From Strongylocentrotus purpuratus (Eukaryota; Echinodermata; Echinoidea; Camarodonta; Strongylocentrotidae), in contig NW_022145611.1 in assembly GCF_000002235.5 (NCBI RefSeq), positions 14,292,882-14,356,881 of the forward strand: a DNA stretch of 64,000 nt, in the 5' to 3' direction. Shown in pieces: positions 1-12,645 of the stretch. The position numbers and the translations under genes are program-made. The first letter of the stretch is position 1; every line of letters starts with the position of its first letter. The notes beneath the pieces are model-generated. The model saw only the letters and a list, made by a program, of their open reading frames with translations. It made no database searches and was not told where the DNA came from.

Positions 1-946
1 ATGATGACGGTTAAGTGAATTAGAAGAATATTAACGAGGGAAAAGGACATTATGACATGTTTTATCCTTCTATAACTCCGCTCGATTGCTTTGCTCCCTC
101 CATTTTAAAGTTCTAGTGCGACCCTTGGGAAAGTGTCTCACAATGTGCTGAAGAACCTGACGTATAATTACGCTCCGCCACTCCTTGTTAACTACATGTA
201 TAATCTATGCAAGATGTTGCTTTTGGTTGTATCTTTGGCATTCAGTCAAATTTGACTTTTTCCACCTTATCTGGTTCTTTAATCAAATCAGTCGATGTAG
301 GCCTTATCTGCATGTAGGCCAATAATTTGAGAGCGTCTACTGCTGCCTCATTCCTCTGGTTATTTCTGTTCTTAATTCCTCTACCCCAGTAAATATGACT
401 GTTTCTGTTACAGTCCATTACATTTCAACATATGGGCCTTAACCATTAATAATTTTTTCACTGTTTTGTGTTTCCTGCTTATGATAATTCCTCTCAACAG
501 CTTATTTACTTGTCTCTTTGCTACAATAAAACTTTTGTGAGGATTCGATGAAATAGTTCGCGTCTTACCCTCCAGCGTCTTCTTTAAAAAACTTATGGTA
601 ATAAGTGATGATTTCAATATTATACCATTCTAAATACTACGTTTTTATTTGATGTGTACTCTGAATATAATAATTTTTTTGTGGTGATGATTTTGAAATG
701 ATTTAGATTGAATGATATTGCTACTTGACTATCGATTCTGTTGTAACAAAATGGTTTAAGAGAGATGCTTTATTCAATGGGTTAATATAATAAATGTAAG
801 GGAAGAAATGAAAGCCATAGTTTAAATTTCACCGTTTATTACCGAACGGATGGGACGGGTTGTACCTTGGGTGCAAGTGTTAATAACTTTCCCCTGCAAT
901 GGGGTTGTGAGGAGAGGAGTATTCCGGCTAAGCCCTATGCCGACAA
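1..946. other. AT-rich stretch with no recognised feature
   Basis: I see no gene, RNA or repeat here. The longest reading frame is 69 codons on the - strand (408-617), which is chance length for this base composition and shows no motif. Confidence 0.5.
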
Positions 947-1145
947 AGGAGAAACCTCGAAAACTTTGAAAAACCTGGGCCTCGTTGCATGAAATTTAGC
1001 ATTGACGGTATCTTTGCAATTCATGGTAACTTCCATGGAAACCTTGTTTTGATTCATTGTTGAGTGACGTCGCCATGGTAGTTACCATCAGTGGTAAGTT
1101 TTAAGCCACGGGCCCAGGTTGTTCCAATTTTTCAAGGTTTCTCCT
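947..1145. mobile_element. Short non-autonomous inverted-repeat element (MITE-like), complete copy
   Basis: The two ends are reverse complements of each other over about 60 bp. The left end reads AGGAGAAACCTCGAAAAC and the right end, reversed, reads AGGAGAAACCTTGAAAAA. Both continue to AACCTGGGCC and then to a GCATTGACGGTA or CACTGATGGTA block. The middle holds the sequence CCATGGAAACCTTG. The same core recurs at 12.4 kb and at 37.0/38.4 kb, so this is a dispersed family and not a chance palindrome. The length of about 199 bp, the terminal inverted repeats and the lack of any reading frame fit a miniature inverted-repeat transposable element. I could not identify a clear target-site duplication, so the superfamily is open. 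Seen directly: the inverted ends and the related copies. Inferred: mobility by a DNA transposase supplied elsewhere. Confidence 0.75.
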
Positions 1146-3159
1146 ACATGACATTAAAATGGATGATATTCACGGAAAGGGGAAAACATCACGTACTTTT
1201 TGAAAGTCAATCTGTAGAAGATCAACTAGTTTTACTTGCATTACGCTTGCCTAACACATAGACAATGTATAGTCTTTATAAATACATTTTTCAAAACAGT
1301 CAATGTGCTAAAGGGTGTTTGATTTGTTTCAAAATATTTCACTTTCTCCACTTTTATAATCATCTTCATTTGTAATTGCGGGCAGATATATTTGTATTAC
1401 GGGAAAGGTATCCAACGTGCATTAAAGAGATTAGATTTAAGATGAATGATGTATATAACGTCAAGATAGACGAAAACAGAAAGGTAGAAACTAAAAAAGT
1501 ATTCAATCAATCTCGGCAAAAAGCCAGTTTCATTGTCAGTCATACACTAAAAGGGCGAATTTAAATCATTTAATACCTTTACCACATCTTATTCATATTT
1601 GAGGAATAGATTGCCATTTCCAATATCGGTGTCTGGTTACGACCGTGCCCTTTTGTTAATGCTTCTCATGGTCGTATATGAAGTGAGAATAGGTTGGGTA
1701 GTATATCGGTGTATTATCAGAGAGAAAGCGGCCAACCTGCCCCGGGTATTCTATTGAGTTAGCCAGCTTGGTATACCCGGTCATAATCGGTCTAATGACT
1801 AATGTACATATCATCCAATGAACCTTTTGACATGCGATCCAAAAGATCATCAGTATAGAGCAAATCTCTACAAATGCATCCATCTCTGACAAAGTAAATG
1901 GGTTATTGTACCCCTCATATCACACGTTATGAATCGATAATTACCATCCATCATTTTGATGGTCAGTTTTGTGCCTCCACGAGCCATCTTTTCTAGAGCG
2001 CATGACGGTTACTTAATCATTACAAAAGCTGGATTTGTGATGTAATATATTAAATCGAACCGTCTTTTCATCTTTTGGCCGTATTGTGATGATAATAAGC
2101 GAAGGCGTGATGGACGTGCGTTCGCCGACATGATATTTTTTCATTTTGTTGTATCTCATGGACTTTCTTTCGCGAGCACGCGCCGACGTCTCTTCGCCAC
2201 AGCCTCCTAGCCGTGCTAAATAGAGTAACATGACACGGCCTATTCATAATGGAATCCATTGGTGGGGTGGAGGGATGAAAAAGAGAATGGATGGCCATGG
2301 CTCAACTGCGGACTGTCTCATCAAATGGCATTTCATCCACACACGTAGACCATCTTCAGACTTTATCACCTTTTCCATAAAAGACGAAGCAGAAAAAAAA
2401 ACACACCACGAAATGAGAGCCATACATCGTCTCTTCATTCACGTATCGAATCGTGATTTTTCTAATGTAATTTACCAGGTTGATGCCTTCAGTCATGGAA
2501 GAAAAAACGAGAAGAAAGGTTCTTTCGAGAAAATGACTAGCCGTAGTGATATGTCCTTCATACTTGTCGTTGCGAGTAGACTAGCGCTGCGCCGATTAAC
2601 CTTCAGCATTTTGTCTCAAATACAGAAAATAATAGCTCTGTCACAAGTAATACGTGTTGTACTATTAGACCCACACCGAAACTGCCTAGTATATCAAAAA
2701 AGAACTATGACTTAAATGGCGCCAGAGTAAACCACCAGGTATTGAAATCAGTTGCAAGGTTACATTTGAAATAACAATCACACTTTCTCTGGTAAAAAGC
2801 TTAATGTCATACTTCTAATTTGAGGGCGCTTATGTCGATTTAAATATTCGTTTTTATGATGCAAGCTCACAGTGATTGCACCATTGGTACCCATATCATT
2901 TATCATTATTATAAGGTTACGTTATCATAATATCTATAATAACTGACACATCAACAGGAAGGATCCTTCGAGGTATAACCTATAGAAGGGAAGAGAACTA
3001 TATCATAAGCTGTCATGTTGCGGGGGAGTAAATAAATTGATATGACCGGAATGGTAAAAAGGTCTTCACATCCCACTCTCACCCCCTCCCTCAAGAGTTG
3101 GAAGTTTTTTAGGATGATTGATGATAAGTCTGAAGGAAAGACATCATTCTGGTGGACAG
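1146..3159. other. No recognised gene; long chance reading frame
   Basis: The main feature is an open frame of 161 codons on the + strand (2230-2715). Its product has no recognisable motif, no repeated composition and no convincing splice or start context. Frames on the opposite strand overlap it. I regard it as chance, although it is among the longest in the window. The part at 2040-2230 is somewhat richer in CG dinucleotides than its surroundings. Confidence 0.45.
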
Positions 3160-3298
3160 TCAATGTTCTTGCATACATTCAATGTTCTTCCATACTGTCA
3201 ATGTTCTTCCATACTGTCAATGTTCTTGCATACATTCAATGTTCTTCCATACTGTCAATGTTCTTTCATACTGCCAATGTTCATGTTCTTGCATACTG
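3160..3298 (+). repeat. 19-bp minisatellite, about 7 units, with a 57-bp higher-order period
   Basis: Six perfectly spaced 19-bp units start at 3160, 3179, 3198, 3217, 3236 and 3255, with a longer seventh unit after them. The unit is TCAATGTTCTTCCATACTG, with a variant TCAATGTTCTTGCATACAT. The variants alternate as G-C-C, G-C-T, so units 1-3 and 4-6 form a 57-bp higher-order duplication. Because 57 is a multiple of three, the array stays open in two frames and gives repetitive peptides. Those peptides follow from the repeat and are not evidence of a gene. Confidence 0.9.
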
Positions 3299-3300
3299 TC

Positions 3301-6300
3301 TTGATAACACGAACGGATCCAAACTGCCAAGAAGCAGCAACTTAACCTACTTTGGCGATGACTTCGAGCCAGGCAGTGGATCGTTCAAAGTGTGAAAGTG
3401 AACACATTTTCTACGTATCAATGAAAGTAAAATGTCAAACACACATCTCTTGGAGAGAGAAAAATTAAACATTGCTCCTTTTATTATGCATTGAGCAGTC
3501 CAGTATTAAAGTGAGGAATAGCAAATCATAATTCTGGTCCGTCAGTTTAATGATTCTATCCGTGTAATCAACATAACAAGTTCAATATTAATCTTATAAA
3601 ATCAGTATCACTTTTTGTAGTCTGTATCCATGATTTTTTTTTTATTGCTTTGTTAAGGAGTGTTATGTCCTTGAAACAAAGTAATTTTTTTCACTTTGAT
3701 TTTGAATAAGCAACATTATTTGAGAAAATTGTTTACATCGCGCTTATTCCTTCGAAAAAGATATGAGCCATAAAGTTGCTCGATTGTGGAGGGAGTGGGT
3801 TTGGGGTAAAATCTCCTGGGGATAGAAAAGAAGAATAATTTGCCAGTCAACAACAAAATGAGAAACCAAGATTTTTCGCCAAGGATAAACAAGTACAAAC
3901 ATTTACACATTTGTCCATCCCTCCTTCTGAAAGCAATTTGATTGGATGACATCCCCATTCCCAAACGACATCTCTTGACACGACTTTTCGCTCAGTACAT
4001 TGTTTGATTATTATAGAGGAAATGAGTTATAGCTTCAGTCATGTGTTAAACCCACATCGTCAGAGTCATAAGGGATTTATCACTTCACCTACTTCTCGGC
4101 TTTCTTTTCCCTCTATCCCTTTCATCCCAGTTTCTTTCTTTCATTCTTTTTTAATTAGCCAATGCCCTCCCCAATGCTACAGTGATACAATATTGACTGT
4201 AAGAGCACTTTGTGATCTTCCATTGGGGGTTGGTAAAGTTCAGGGTAAGAGAGCTCCTTGTCATCTCTTGCGATTGTTTAACTTCTACAATTTACATCCA
4301 TGCGTCAACAGCAGCAAGTTGTTATAGACTTTGCACATTTCTATGTTGTAGCTATATTGTTCAGAATGTTGATATACATTACTCCCAACATCATTATCCC
4401 GTCCAAACCATGACCTCTCCCATGAGGCGCCCCAGACAACCCCATTTCCAATCAAGGATGTCAAGACCATCGTACACAGTCATCTGCGTCTCCACATTTG
4501 TCTTTTTTTCGTGTAAATCTCATCTTAGCAATTTCGTGCATGACCCTCTTTCCATATACCATCTTCACCTCGACAGCAACAATATTGACCTCGGCAGAAT
4601 CCCATGTGCCAGCGTGCGTAACGCGGTTCAACGTCATCAGCTTGACTGAACCACACCGTTTCTATCTCGGCCCGCCGCTGGGAGCCGAATATCTCCACGG
4701 AACTAATGACATATCGGTCTGAAACTGGGATTGGTTGATTTCTATTGAACCTGAGATGAACTGATTACCCGTGAGAATCAAAAGCCTTCAGACACTGTCC
4801 ATAGTTATTTCATCGCAGCAGCCGTTATTGCCTCCCACTAACATTGTTCTGGATATCATTCACACCCAAAAGAATGTAATTTCGGCTGACTGCATTTACT
4901 TTGATCAATATGATTTGCTTTGATGTTTCCATAGCCTACTTCATATGTGGGTGTCTCACTTTGGGGATTGTACTTTGCCGTGTTGCAATTGAAGGAAGAT
5001 TTATAATACGACTTAAATCAACTTTCTGTATGTTATTCAGGAAAAGCCGTTCTCATTACTGCCCCCCACCCCCCACAAAAAAAAAAACATTCACAGTGGT
5101 TTGGAATAAATATATTCGATTGAATACACAATGACATTTCAATATGATAAAAATACACCAAAAAAGTACAAGGAACAATTAAAAAAGTTGTGACCCAAAC
5201 GGCTTCTGAAAATGGGATAGACTTCATTTTTGCTCTTTGTTTTTGTATAAATTCCCCCTTTCAAATTCCTGGATCTGTTGTGACCACCCATGGCTCTTCT
5301 ATGCACCCTTCGAATCTGTGTTTGGTGCTTATGTCGTCAGACAAGACCCTTTTTTATTTACTTACACAAATGTCTCTACAACCAAGTGTAGTAATGGGCA
5401 CGGCGTAATAAAGATTATTAGCTTCCAAGTTTCAGACAAATGATGCAGAAAACTGGATAGGCCTTCAAAGATGAAACGTGTGCTCCTTTCGTATGGTGTT
5501 AGGTATTGGGTTGCAAATGGGTCTAAGCTTTGCTTTTGGGTAAACTTTTTTGTATAGTGGGAGGTCCACTGTTGAGGTGTCAGGAGTTTCGTTGGTGTAA
5601 AAAGATTTTTTTTGTTCGTAAAGCGATTGTCGCCGGAGCATCATGTTACCATCAAATCTGTAATCTTTCAATTGCACTTTTGACCTTAAACGTGCCGCTC
5701 TGTGGGAAATTCAAGTCCTACAAAATACTCATCCACCACACCTTAAAAGAGATGAACAGTAACATGATAGACAAAGAACATAAGAATAAGGGGGGGGGGG
5801 GTCATTCATGACGTTATTATCTTTTGTTCATGTTTTGGGTAACAGTCACCACAATCTATATATATGCATTTTATTCTTATAACTAGAAATAAGTAAATAA
5901 TAAGAAAAATAAACAAATAAAGTTAGATTTATTCTGGTAAATGCATTCCTACAGTAAAAGAATATACCTTGAACTAAACGACCACGTCTTGTCTCATAAT
6001 TTCTTTTAAGAGAAAGATATATATATATCTCATACCGTCTGTTCGAAGTCATTATTTTAAAGGGCATTTGGGATATTGTTATCATGTTGTACATCTCATT
6101 CTGCTCATTTTGATGATACATGTATAATATAATGCTGGCTTGTCTATCTAAATATATATTCATAAATAGATACAATAGTATTACGATTCAAAAGAAAATA
6201 TCAGGAATTATCTGCAAGTGAAAATTAGATAACGGTTGAGTGTATGCATGGTATTTGCAATATAAAGAAGAGTTTTGCAAAAAAGTAGTTATCAGCAGTA

Positions 6301-6658
6301 CGAGTAAGAAATTGTTTGTTTTTAATTCTTATTATCAGTTAGATTGAATAAATCAGTTTAAATCTATCTAAACTATTGATTTTTAAATGAAGTTAAATTG
6401 GATTACCTGTCATTATAGTACAAGTACACGACAACATAGAAACAATGAAAACAGAATATGGAAAGATTTCTTTGTGCGTTTTTAATTGATAAGCACTTGA
6501 ACCCTACCAGGCAGCTTATCGACAAACACTTTTTGTACATAATTTGGTATAGTTTTTCGGTATTTAATGAACAATCATGTACGTCAGGAAATTTATTTTG
6601 TCAATTCGTTTACAAACAAATATTTGTAACAATTCCATGTGTGTGTGTGTATTTGCAG
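3301..6658. other. No recognised gene
   Basis: This stretch holds only chance reading frames (up to 145 codons at 4212-4649) and one 12-bp poly-G tract at 5790-5801. The part from 4380 to 4720 is less AT-rich than its surroundings. It has partly open, charged-residue-rich frames on the - strand that I could not assign to any family. Confidence 0.45.
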
Positions 6659-6762
6659 GCATATCCGTCTACCATGAAACGTGATTAACTGCACTTGGAA
6701 ATGATGAACCAATCGAACCATCTATTGCTCCAGCATCAGAGACATAAACACAAGATATTGAG
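6659..6762 (+). CDS. Possible host exon (5' untranslated plus start codon), very tentative
   Basis: A pyrimidine/GT-rich stretch ending in TGTATTTGCAG precedes position 6659 and looks like a splice acceptor. GAG|GTATGT at 6760-6768 looks like a donor. Between them lie 104 bp. All three frames are closed near the 5' side, but an ATGATG at 6701 opens a frame that stays open to the donor (MMNQSNHLLLQHQRHKH...). This pattern would suit an exon carrying the end of a 5' untranslated region and the first codons. No protein family is recognised, and single acceptor-donor pairs at this spacing also occur by chance. Seen: the two sites and the frame. Inferred: that they are used. Confidence 0.2.
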
Positions 6763-7129
6763 GTATGTTCTCTAAATGACATAATGCTTAATTTAATCAG
6801 CAAAATCACTTGTGACGAGTGGCGGATATCACTCTACTTTTCATATGATAGTAATACGTTTAGTTTTAAATGATAAATATGACATTTGACACTTTAAATA
6901 ATAATAATAAATAGCAAAAATCAGTCCATTGTGTAATTGATTCTTGTTTTGTCATTAAGCATTTACCATACAAACATCCATAACAAAGCTAAAGAGGCAA
7001 TCAAGTGAAAGGCAACTATTTAAAAGTCATTCCATTATTTTGAAGGTGCTATGAAAAAGAATTAATAAAGGTTGAAGAATTGTAAAACCGTCAGTCAGTC
7101 GAACCTGGCCATGTCCGAACTTTTGGGAC
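6763..7129. other. No recognised feature
   Basis: AT-rich sequence. I see nothing that can be assigned. Confidence 0.5.
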
Positions 7130-7201
7130 ATCTCAGTGGTCTAGTGGTTAAGGCATTGGTGGTATAAGCCAGGGATCCGGGTAAGATTCCCAGCGAAAAC
7201 G
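7130..7201 (+). repeat. tRNA-derived SINE head or tRNA pseudogene
   Basis: An RNA polymerase III A-box match, TGGTCTAGTGG, lies at 7137-7147. A degenerate B box, GGTAAGATTCC, lies at 7180-7190. The distance between their starts (43 bp) is that of a real tRNA (about 44). The T stem is partly formed (CCGGG/CCCAG), but the acceptor and anticodon stems do not pair, so this is not a working tRNA. A T-run at about 7204-7210 follows closely and resembles a Pol III stop. The most likely reading is the 5' head of a tRNA-derived SINE, probably a decayed copy. No tail could be delimited. Confidence 0.6.
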
Positions 7202-10200
7202 TTCTTTTTTTCAACCTTTGCAAAAATACAGAATGGATGGCAGCAATAGATTACTTTGATAGAGCAAACCACCATTGTTCTCTAATTTTTCTTTCTCAAA
7301 ATCAGAGTGTATACTAGAATTTGAACAGATCGGGCATTCTTTTTCGGGGTTTTAGGAGTGACATGTGCCTTCTTTATTGCATTGGTAGTTTTGAACCAAC
7401 AACTATGAAGGTGATTGTACTTTAACGTTCATAATCATAAGCCTGATAAGCTGGATTCACAAAAATCCACTTACGGGTTCAATAACGATTGCAGTACTTC
7501 CAACGTCATAATAATAAGACACCAACAATATATGAGGAGGTCAATTAGGTTTTTCATATAGTTGCATTTTCATTTTAAAATATTCAGCCGGATTTGAATG
7601 AAGACCCATCGTGGCAATTCATTGCGCTCTTATTAAAAGTAGTAGTGCTCTGCAGTACCTATTTCAGTGTTGTAATATTTCTTATTCTATATGCTTATCA
7701 AAGTTTGCAATATGGATGTGAAATATTACTAGTTCATCCATTGAGGAATAGTGGCTATGTTATTCCACTAAGGTTGTTTGGCAAGACGTTAATCTACAAT
7801 TGCCGCACCCAACCCAGGTGTAGTAAGTGGGCACCTCACTAAGTTATTCCCTGAAATGGACTGCACGCTATAACAGTTGCCAGAGCTACAAGAATCTTAT
7901 TACAAGCGCTTACATAATATTACAATGTAACATGCACTTTCCAAGAGTAGAATATTGATATTAATATTACTCCTGAACCTGAAAAACTGGTTCACCACAT
8001 GTTCATTTGGGATGTTCTTTACTTTTCATCTAATTGAGGATAATGATGACGTACATTGCACAACATTTGATATTGTATGTATTTTTAAAAGACTTCTAAA
8101 GAAACAGAAATCTCATTTGCCCAATCTGCTTAAATGTTCAATGGCATGATTTGAAATACTCTCCCACTTTTTCCCCTCCCCCAACGAATCGTGTTGTAAA
8201 CAGGAAACATGTTCTGCATCCACCTACGCATAGAGTTCTACCTTTTGTCTGCGTTGTTACGTTCACTCTAATAAGATAATATAATAAAGCTGGTGTATGT
8301 AGGCTCGCGTTGAATCGGTCTCCTCCTCATGCTATTGTCCAAATTGGGCCATTATTGATGAAATATCAATGATATATGACTCAGCTGACAATGATACTAT
8401 GAATCCATTACCAGCATCACGTAGGAAGAATCCACAAATTACCAGCCAATCATAATTCTTAGTGCTAGCACAGATGCAATCTCAATGCCTGTCTATTTTT
8501 AAATTTCCGAGTATGGAGTATGTTAAAAATTATATATTTTCTAAGAGTGGTTGTAAAATGAAAATGTTTATAATGCGTCCTTAGGAGGTTGGTTGAATCT
8601 AAGGGCTTCGCATGTTGGATGAAATTTAAGTACAACATTTCATAAAATAATGCGTTGAGCAAGAGGGGATAACGAACTCCCTTTTGTAATGAATCCAAAA
8701 CGTATTCAATTAAGCTATTAATTTCTTCTCATCTTTTACAATACAACGTGTGCTTTTTTGCCTGAAATGTGTTTCGAGACTGATACGTAAGTGCAAAATA
8801 TCGTTAGATTGCAAACCAATGTTAAATAGACTTTCAACATGCTCTCCTAAGTAATATAAAAAATGTTTTGGGGTAGATCAGACATTTGCAAAAACAAACC
8901 TTGGACTTGAGTATCATTTTATTAAGCTTCACCATCCATCCCCGATACTTAACTCTACACTCCCTCTCGACTGTCATAATTAACACATTGGAAGGAAATA
9001 TGAAATAGGATAAGCAGCATTAGCATATAATTTGTCTATGTATGATATTAGAACAAAATATCAAAATTCATTAGAATACGGATTCTTATTCAATAGTATT
9101 GTACTAATTTGAATGGCTTAACATCAAATTGATTCTATAGGTTTCTTGTATGGAATATATAAATTTTGTCTTAAGCATCGTTTCATGGAATTAAGTGATG
9201 AAATATACAATGATAACTCCTAATCGAAGTTTTTGCCTATTAACATGACCAGCCTATACTTCATGATTGGAGTTCATACGTAGACTCGAATACACATTAC
9301 AATGGGGGTGTATTCTGACCTTGGCTATTTGCAAGGGGTGGGAGAGGGGGGCACATCATCTGACAATCATTACTCCCTTCCCCTTTAATATCGATGTGTA
9401 AATCTAATTTTCACGAATAATGTTTGCTAATGCCCCATTCCGATGTGGCATGGGGACCGAGCAGTACACCAAAAATGATCGGCTTTCAAGAGCAATCTGA
9501 TGATAATTAACTGTCTAATGGCGGTCATTTGTTCGAATTATATAAGGAGGGGGAGGCGCGCCCCCTTGCCCCCTTAACAAAAAGGAAGTGCTACCTACGA
9601 AGGTACACGAACTACGTCGCGGTTTTTCCAGGACCCCTTCTGGTGTTTGCGTAAAAGGCGCAGTTACGGGACATGCGCTTGTCCATGTCTAATTGGTTGA
9701 GCTTTTAAGGCACGTTACACGGTAGATGACTCTCCTCACTCGGCGTAGCGCGTGGAAATGGACATGAAGTGGCACTGGTATGCCACTTGAGAACTTTAAT
9801 TCAGTAGAAAAGAAGCTTGAGTGTATTTGCTGAGTAAAGGACGGGGCTATTTTGACGATGACGGATCCTCACATCATGTACTTGATATTTTTGTGGGGGG
9901 TTCGGAATTCGTCACCCGTCTCTCTTTCGCTTGTAGTGTCGAACGACTGCACTCATCATCTTCAAGAAATGATGAGAACTTGCGAAAAGGCAGAATTATT
10001 GTGCTACCAAACACCTCACGTAGGCTAAGTGTGAAGGCGGATTAACAAGCATGACCATATATATTTATAAACATAACACGCACCTAATTATAAAAAGTCA
10101 TGAGCATAAATAATTGATTGCTCTTTCTGTTAAAGGTAGGCCTATATTATGCTTTATGTTTAACTGTTTTTCGAAAGGAAAAAGTGTGTGAAATGTCAAT

Positions 10201-11209
10201 AGGGTGTAAAGCCATCGTTGACACTTTAAATTCTGCTTCACAAAAAAAGCGAGAAAACGAAAATACACAATTTCTACCTAATTGGCGTGAATTGGCAATG
10301 CGAAATGTCAACTTAGCAAGGTCTGTACTCATTAGTGCTTTCTTTGTTTTTTCATATTCTTATTGTTTGTCTTTAAAGCAATGACACACTGAAATTATTC
10401 CTGCAGTCACATAAAGCAAACAAAACAATCCTTTTCGCTAGCGTGCTTCTTTGTTTAATTGCTTTGAACTTCTTACCCACATGCAATGAACCATATGCGA
10501 TAAGAGCCTTACATGCACGGCATGAAAACAACCCCCGGTATTTGACTTATATGACTTCGTACTATAATGTTTTCATGTATGGTTTTCGTTTAATCACAAA
10601 ACGGGGCGAGCACCCATTGTATACACAATCGTCGTGGGACTGAGATAAGCGGGGGCGTGTGATAAAAATGGAGTGATTTTTCGAATACAGAGCGCCTCGG
10701 ATATTGCATTGCAACTTGTTTTTCACGGCATTCCTCGTAAATTATACCCATTTAATGTAATATAGATTTGTGCTTTTCCGTTATTTTCCAGCGTTGATTG
10801 ACATCCAAGCTAGGGTTCATATTCTGGAGATACATTTCGAGGCCGTAATCTTATCTCAAACCGTCCAATGCGATGTTTTATTACTTATTGGAAAGTTCTA
10901 TCTTTTATCTACCGATTTCGATGTACCATGAATCTTTTGGCTCAGACAATCAAATCAGGTCATCAAAACTTTTGGGATGTCAAAAATGCATTCAATATTA
11001 TTCCTGTACTTAGGCCCATATTGACTCTTATTTCAGGCACTTGCCCTAGCCTTTTTCCAGCCGTCTGTATATTGGACGCTGATTTAGATTTTTCTCCCAT
11101 TTCGAAGAGATGTTGCAAGGATTTTGCATGGGAATATCCAATGACCTTTGATTTGAAAAAATAATGAGACGACCATGCACCAAGTGATATACACTCATTT
11201 TCAGAGACG
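7202..11209. other. No recognised gene
   Basis: Chance reading frames only. At 9540-9580 there is a GC-rich patch with GGCGCGCCCCC beside a C-rich run. The palindrome TAGGCCTA occurs at 10137-10144. No splice-bounded coding segment was found. Confidence 0.45.
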
Positions 11210-11475
11210 GGTATTGGAGACAGAGAAAGAGAGAGAGAGAGAAAGGGAAAGAGAGAGTGGAGAGGGGAGATGGGGAAGAGGAGGGAAGTAGGGAAACAGA
11301 GCGATACATGAAAGCGGAAAGTGGTGGAGAGGGGGAACAGAGTGGGAGCGGGAAAGAGGGCTTTGTCGGATATTGTGTATGCGCGAAAGTGAAAGTGGGG
11401 GAGGGGGGGGGGGGGGCGTAAGGGGACCTTGAGAGAGAGAGAGAACCCAGGAAAAGGTAGAAAGGTGAAGGGTGA
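11210..11475. repeat. Purine-rich (GA)n region with a 14-bp poly-G tract
   Basis: Nearly all-purine on the + strand, with several (GA)n blocks, G-rich spacers and a G14 tract at 11403-11416. Serine/leucine-rich reading frames on the - strand are products of the (TC)n complement and are not genes. Confidence 0.9.
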
Positions 11476-11595
11476 AGATCACATTCAAAGATGAAATATA
11501 TCTTATGAAGATATGGACTTACTGCACGAAGAACGACTGTACAAACTTTGAATCGAGTCTATTATTTATAAAGAGAAACATGGGGAGAGTGAACG

Positions 11596-11681
11596 TGTGT
11601 GTGTGGTGTGCGTGTGCGTGCGTTTGCGCACGTGTGTGTGTTTGTGTGTGTGTGGGTATGCGTGCGTGTGTGTGTGTATGT
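11596..11681. repeat. (GT)n microsatellite, imperfect
   Basis: GT repeats interrupted by GCGTGC and TTTGCGC segments. Cysteine/valine-rich and histidine/threonine-rich frames through it are repeat artefacts. Confidence 0.9.
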
Positions 11682-11919
11682 CTATGGAAAGGAGAGAGCG
11701 AGAAAGCGAGAGGTGAGAGCAATAAACCTGGAGAGCCTTTACAGAGGATTGGGTTGGGATACATAAGAGTCGAGTCTCAAAGTAAGACACGATAACATCT
11801 TCAGAAGATATGAACATACCGTGTGAATGAATGCGTTCTATTTCTTTTTTTTTAGCGCAATATTACTACATAGGAAAGACTAAGCCTGGCATCGGATAAT
11901 TTTATTGGAAAGAGATATG

Positions 11920-11920
<1 letters not shown>

Positions 11921-11953
<33 letters not shown>
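11921..11953. repeat. (GA)n microsatellite
   Basis: An almost pure GA run of about 33 bp. Confidence 0.95.
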
Positions 11954-11958
<5 letters not shown>

Positions 11959-12393
11959 TCACAGAGGGAGAGTGGGCCCGGCGGACAATGGATCAGAAGA
12001 TGTGGAAGTTTCACCGATAGGGATATAATTGAGACCCAACCACTTGCAGAAATTATCACATTTTAATGTGCTAAAAAAATGTGATACGCCGATGATACTC
12101 TCTTGAGGCGGAAGAGGATTTTGAGATGTTTTCGCGGGAAATATTGGAATTGGACGCTGAATGGCTGGCAACAAAGATCCCTCAAAGGACAAAGGTGGAG
12201 ATATGCTTTACAGAAATTACCGCTGAAAATATATACCAGTTCGTAAAAGAAGATAATTCATCAAACTTTCATGAATATATTAACTACTTTGGTGCTATGT
12301 CAGTCTCTGTTTTTTTTTTTTTATATAAACATTTAATGAGCTTCTTCTCTTCCCATATATGATATTAATGGCTTTTTACACTTGCTCATCAAC

Positions 12394-12480
12394 GGTCCCG
12401 TTTCACAAAACTTACCATTGATGGTGACTTTACCATCAATGGTAACTCTCATGGAAACCTTGATTTTGATTGGTTGTCTA
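12394..12480 (+). mobile_element. MITE-like element, left half only (same family as 947-1145)
   Basis: GGTCCCGTTTCACAAAACTTACC is followed by an internal mirror pair, ATTGATGGT and CCATCAATGGTAAC, and then by CATGGAAACCTTG. This matches the left half and core of the element at 947. The right terminal repeat is not present, because unrelated AT-rich sequence begins after about 12480. The copy shows what the core of the family looks like without an insert: only a few bases separate the two mirror blocks. Confidence 0.7.
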
Positions 12481-12579
12481 ACATGTCTAATATATGAAAA
12501 TACTTATTATATATGACGTTCCCACGCCATAATTTTGGAAAGAACTATACTCTCACGTTATTCACAACAGACCCAATTA

Positions 12580-12645
12580 TATGTGTGTGCGCGTGTGTTT
12601 GTGTGGGTTTGTTTGTGTGGGTGTGTTTGTGTCTGTAGTGTGTTG
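12580..12645. repeat. GT-rich microsatellite, imperfect
   Basis: GT and GTTT/GGGT units in an irregular array. Confidence 0.85.

Noticed and set aside
2230-2715. 161-codon reading frame on the + strand
   Set aside because: No motif, no start or splice context, overlapping frames on the other strand, and length within what 64 kb of six-frame reading can produce by chance.
3042-3395. 117-codon frame with repeated VLAYIQCSSILSMFF-like peptides
   Set aside because: The repetition comes from the 19-bp minisatellite, and a second frame is open through the same array.
4270-4720. Partly open, charged-residue-rich frames on the - strand
   Set aside because: I tried to fit them to LINE endonuclease and C-terminal patterns without a convincing match. 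The frames are interrupted and no motif is secure.
11201-11817. Several 80-107-codon frames rich in serine/leucine, histidine/threonine or cysteine/valine
   Set aside because: Products of (GA)n and (GT)n microsatellites. The same applies to frames at 14320-14547, 26678-27002, 32870-33277, 33634-34167, 40589-41023, 47208-47435, 59161-59430 and 62650-62973.
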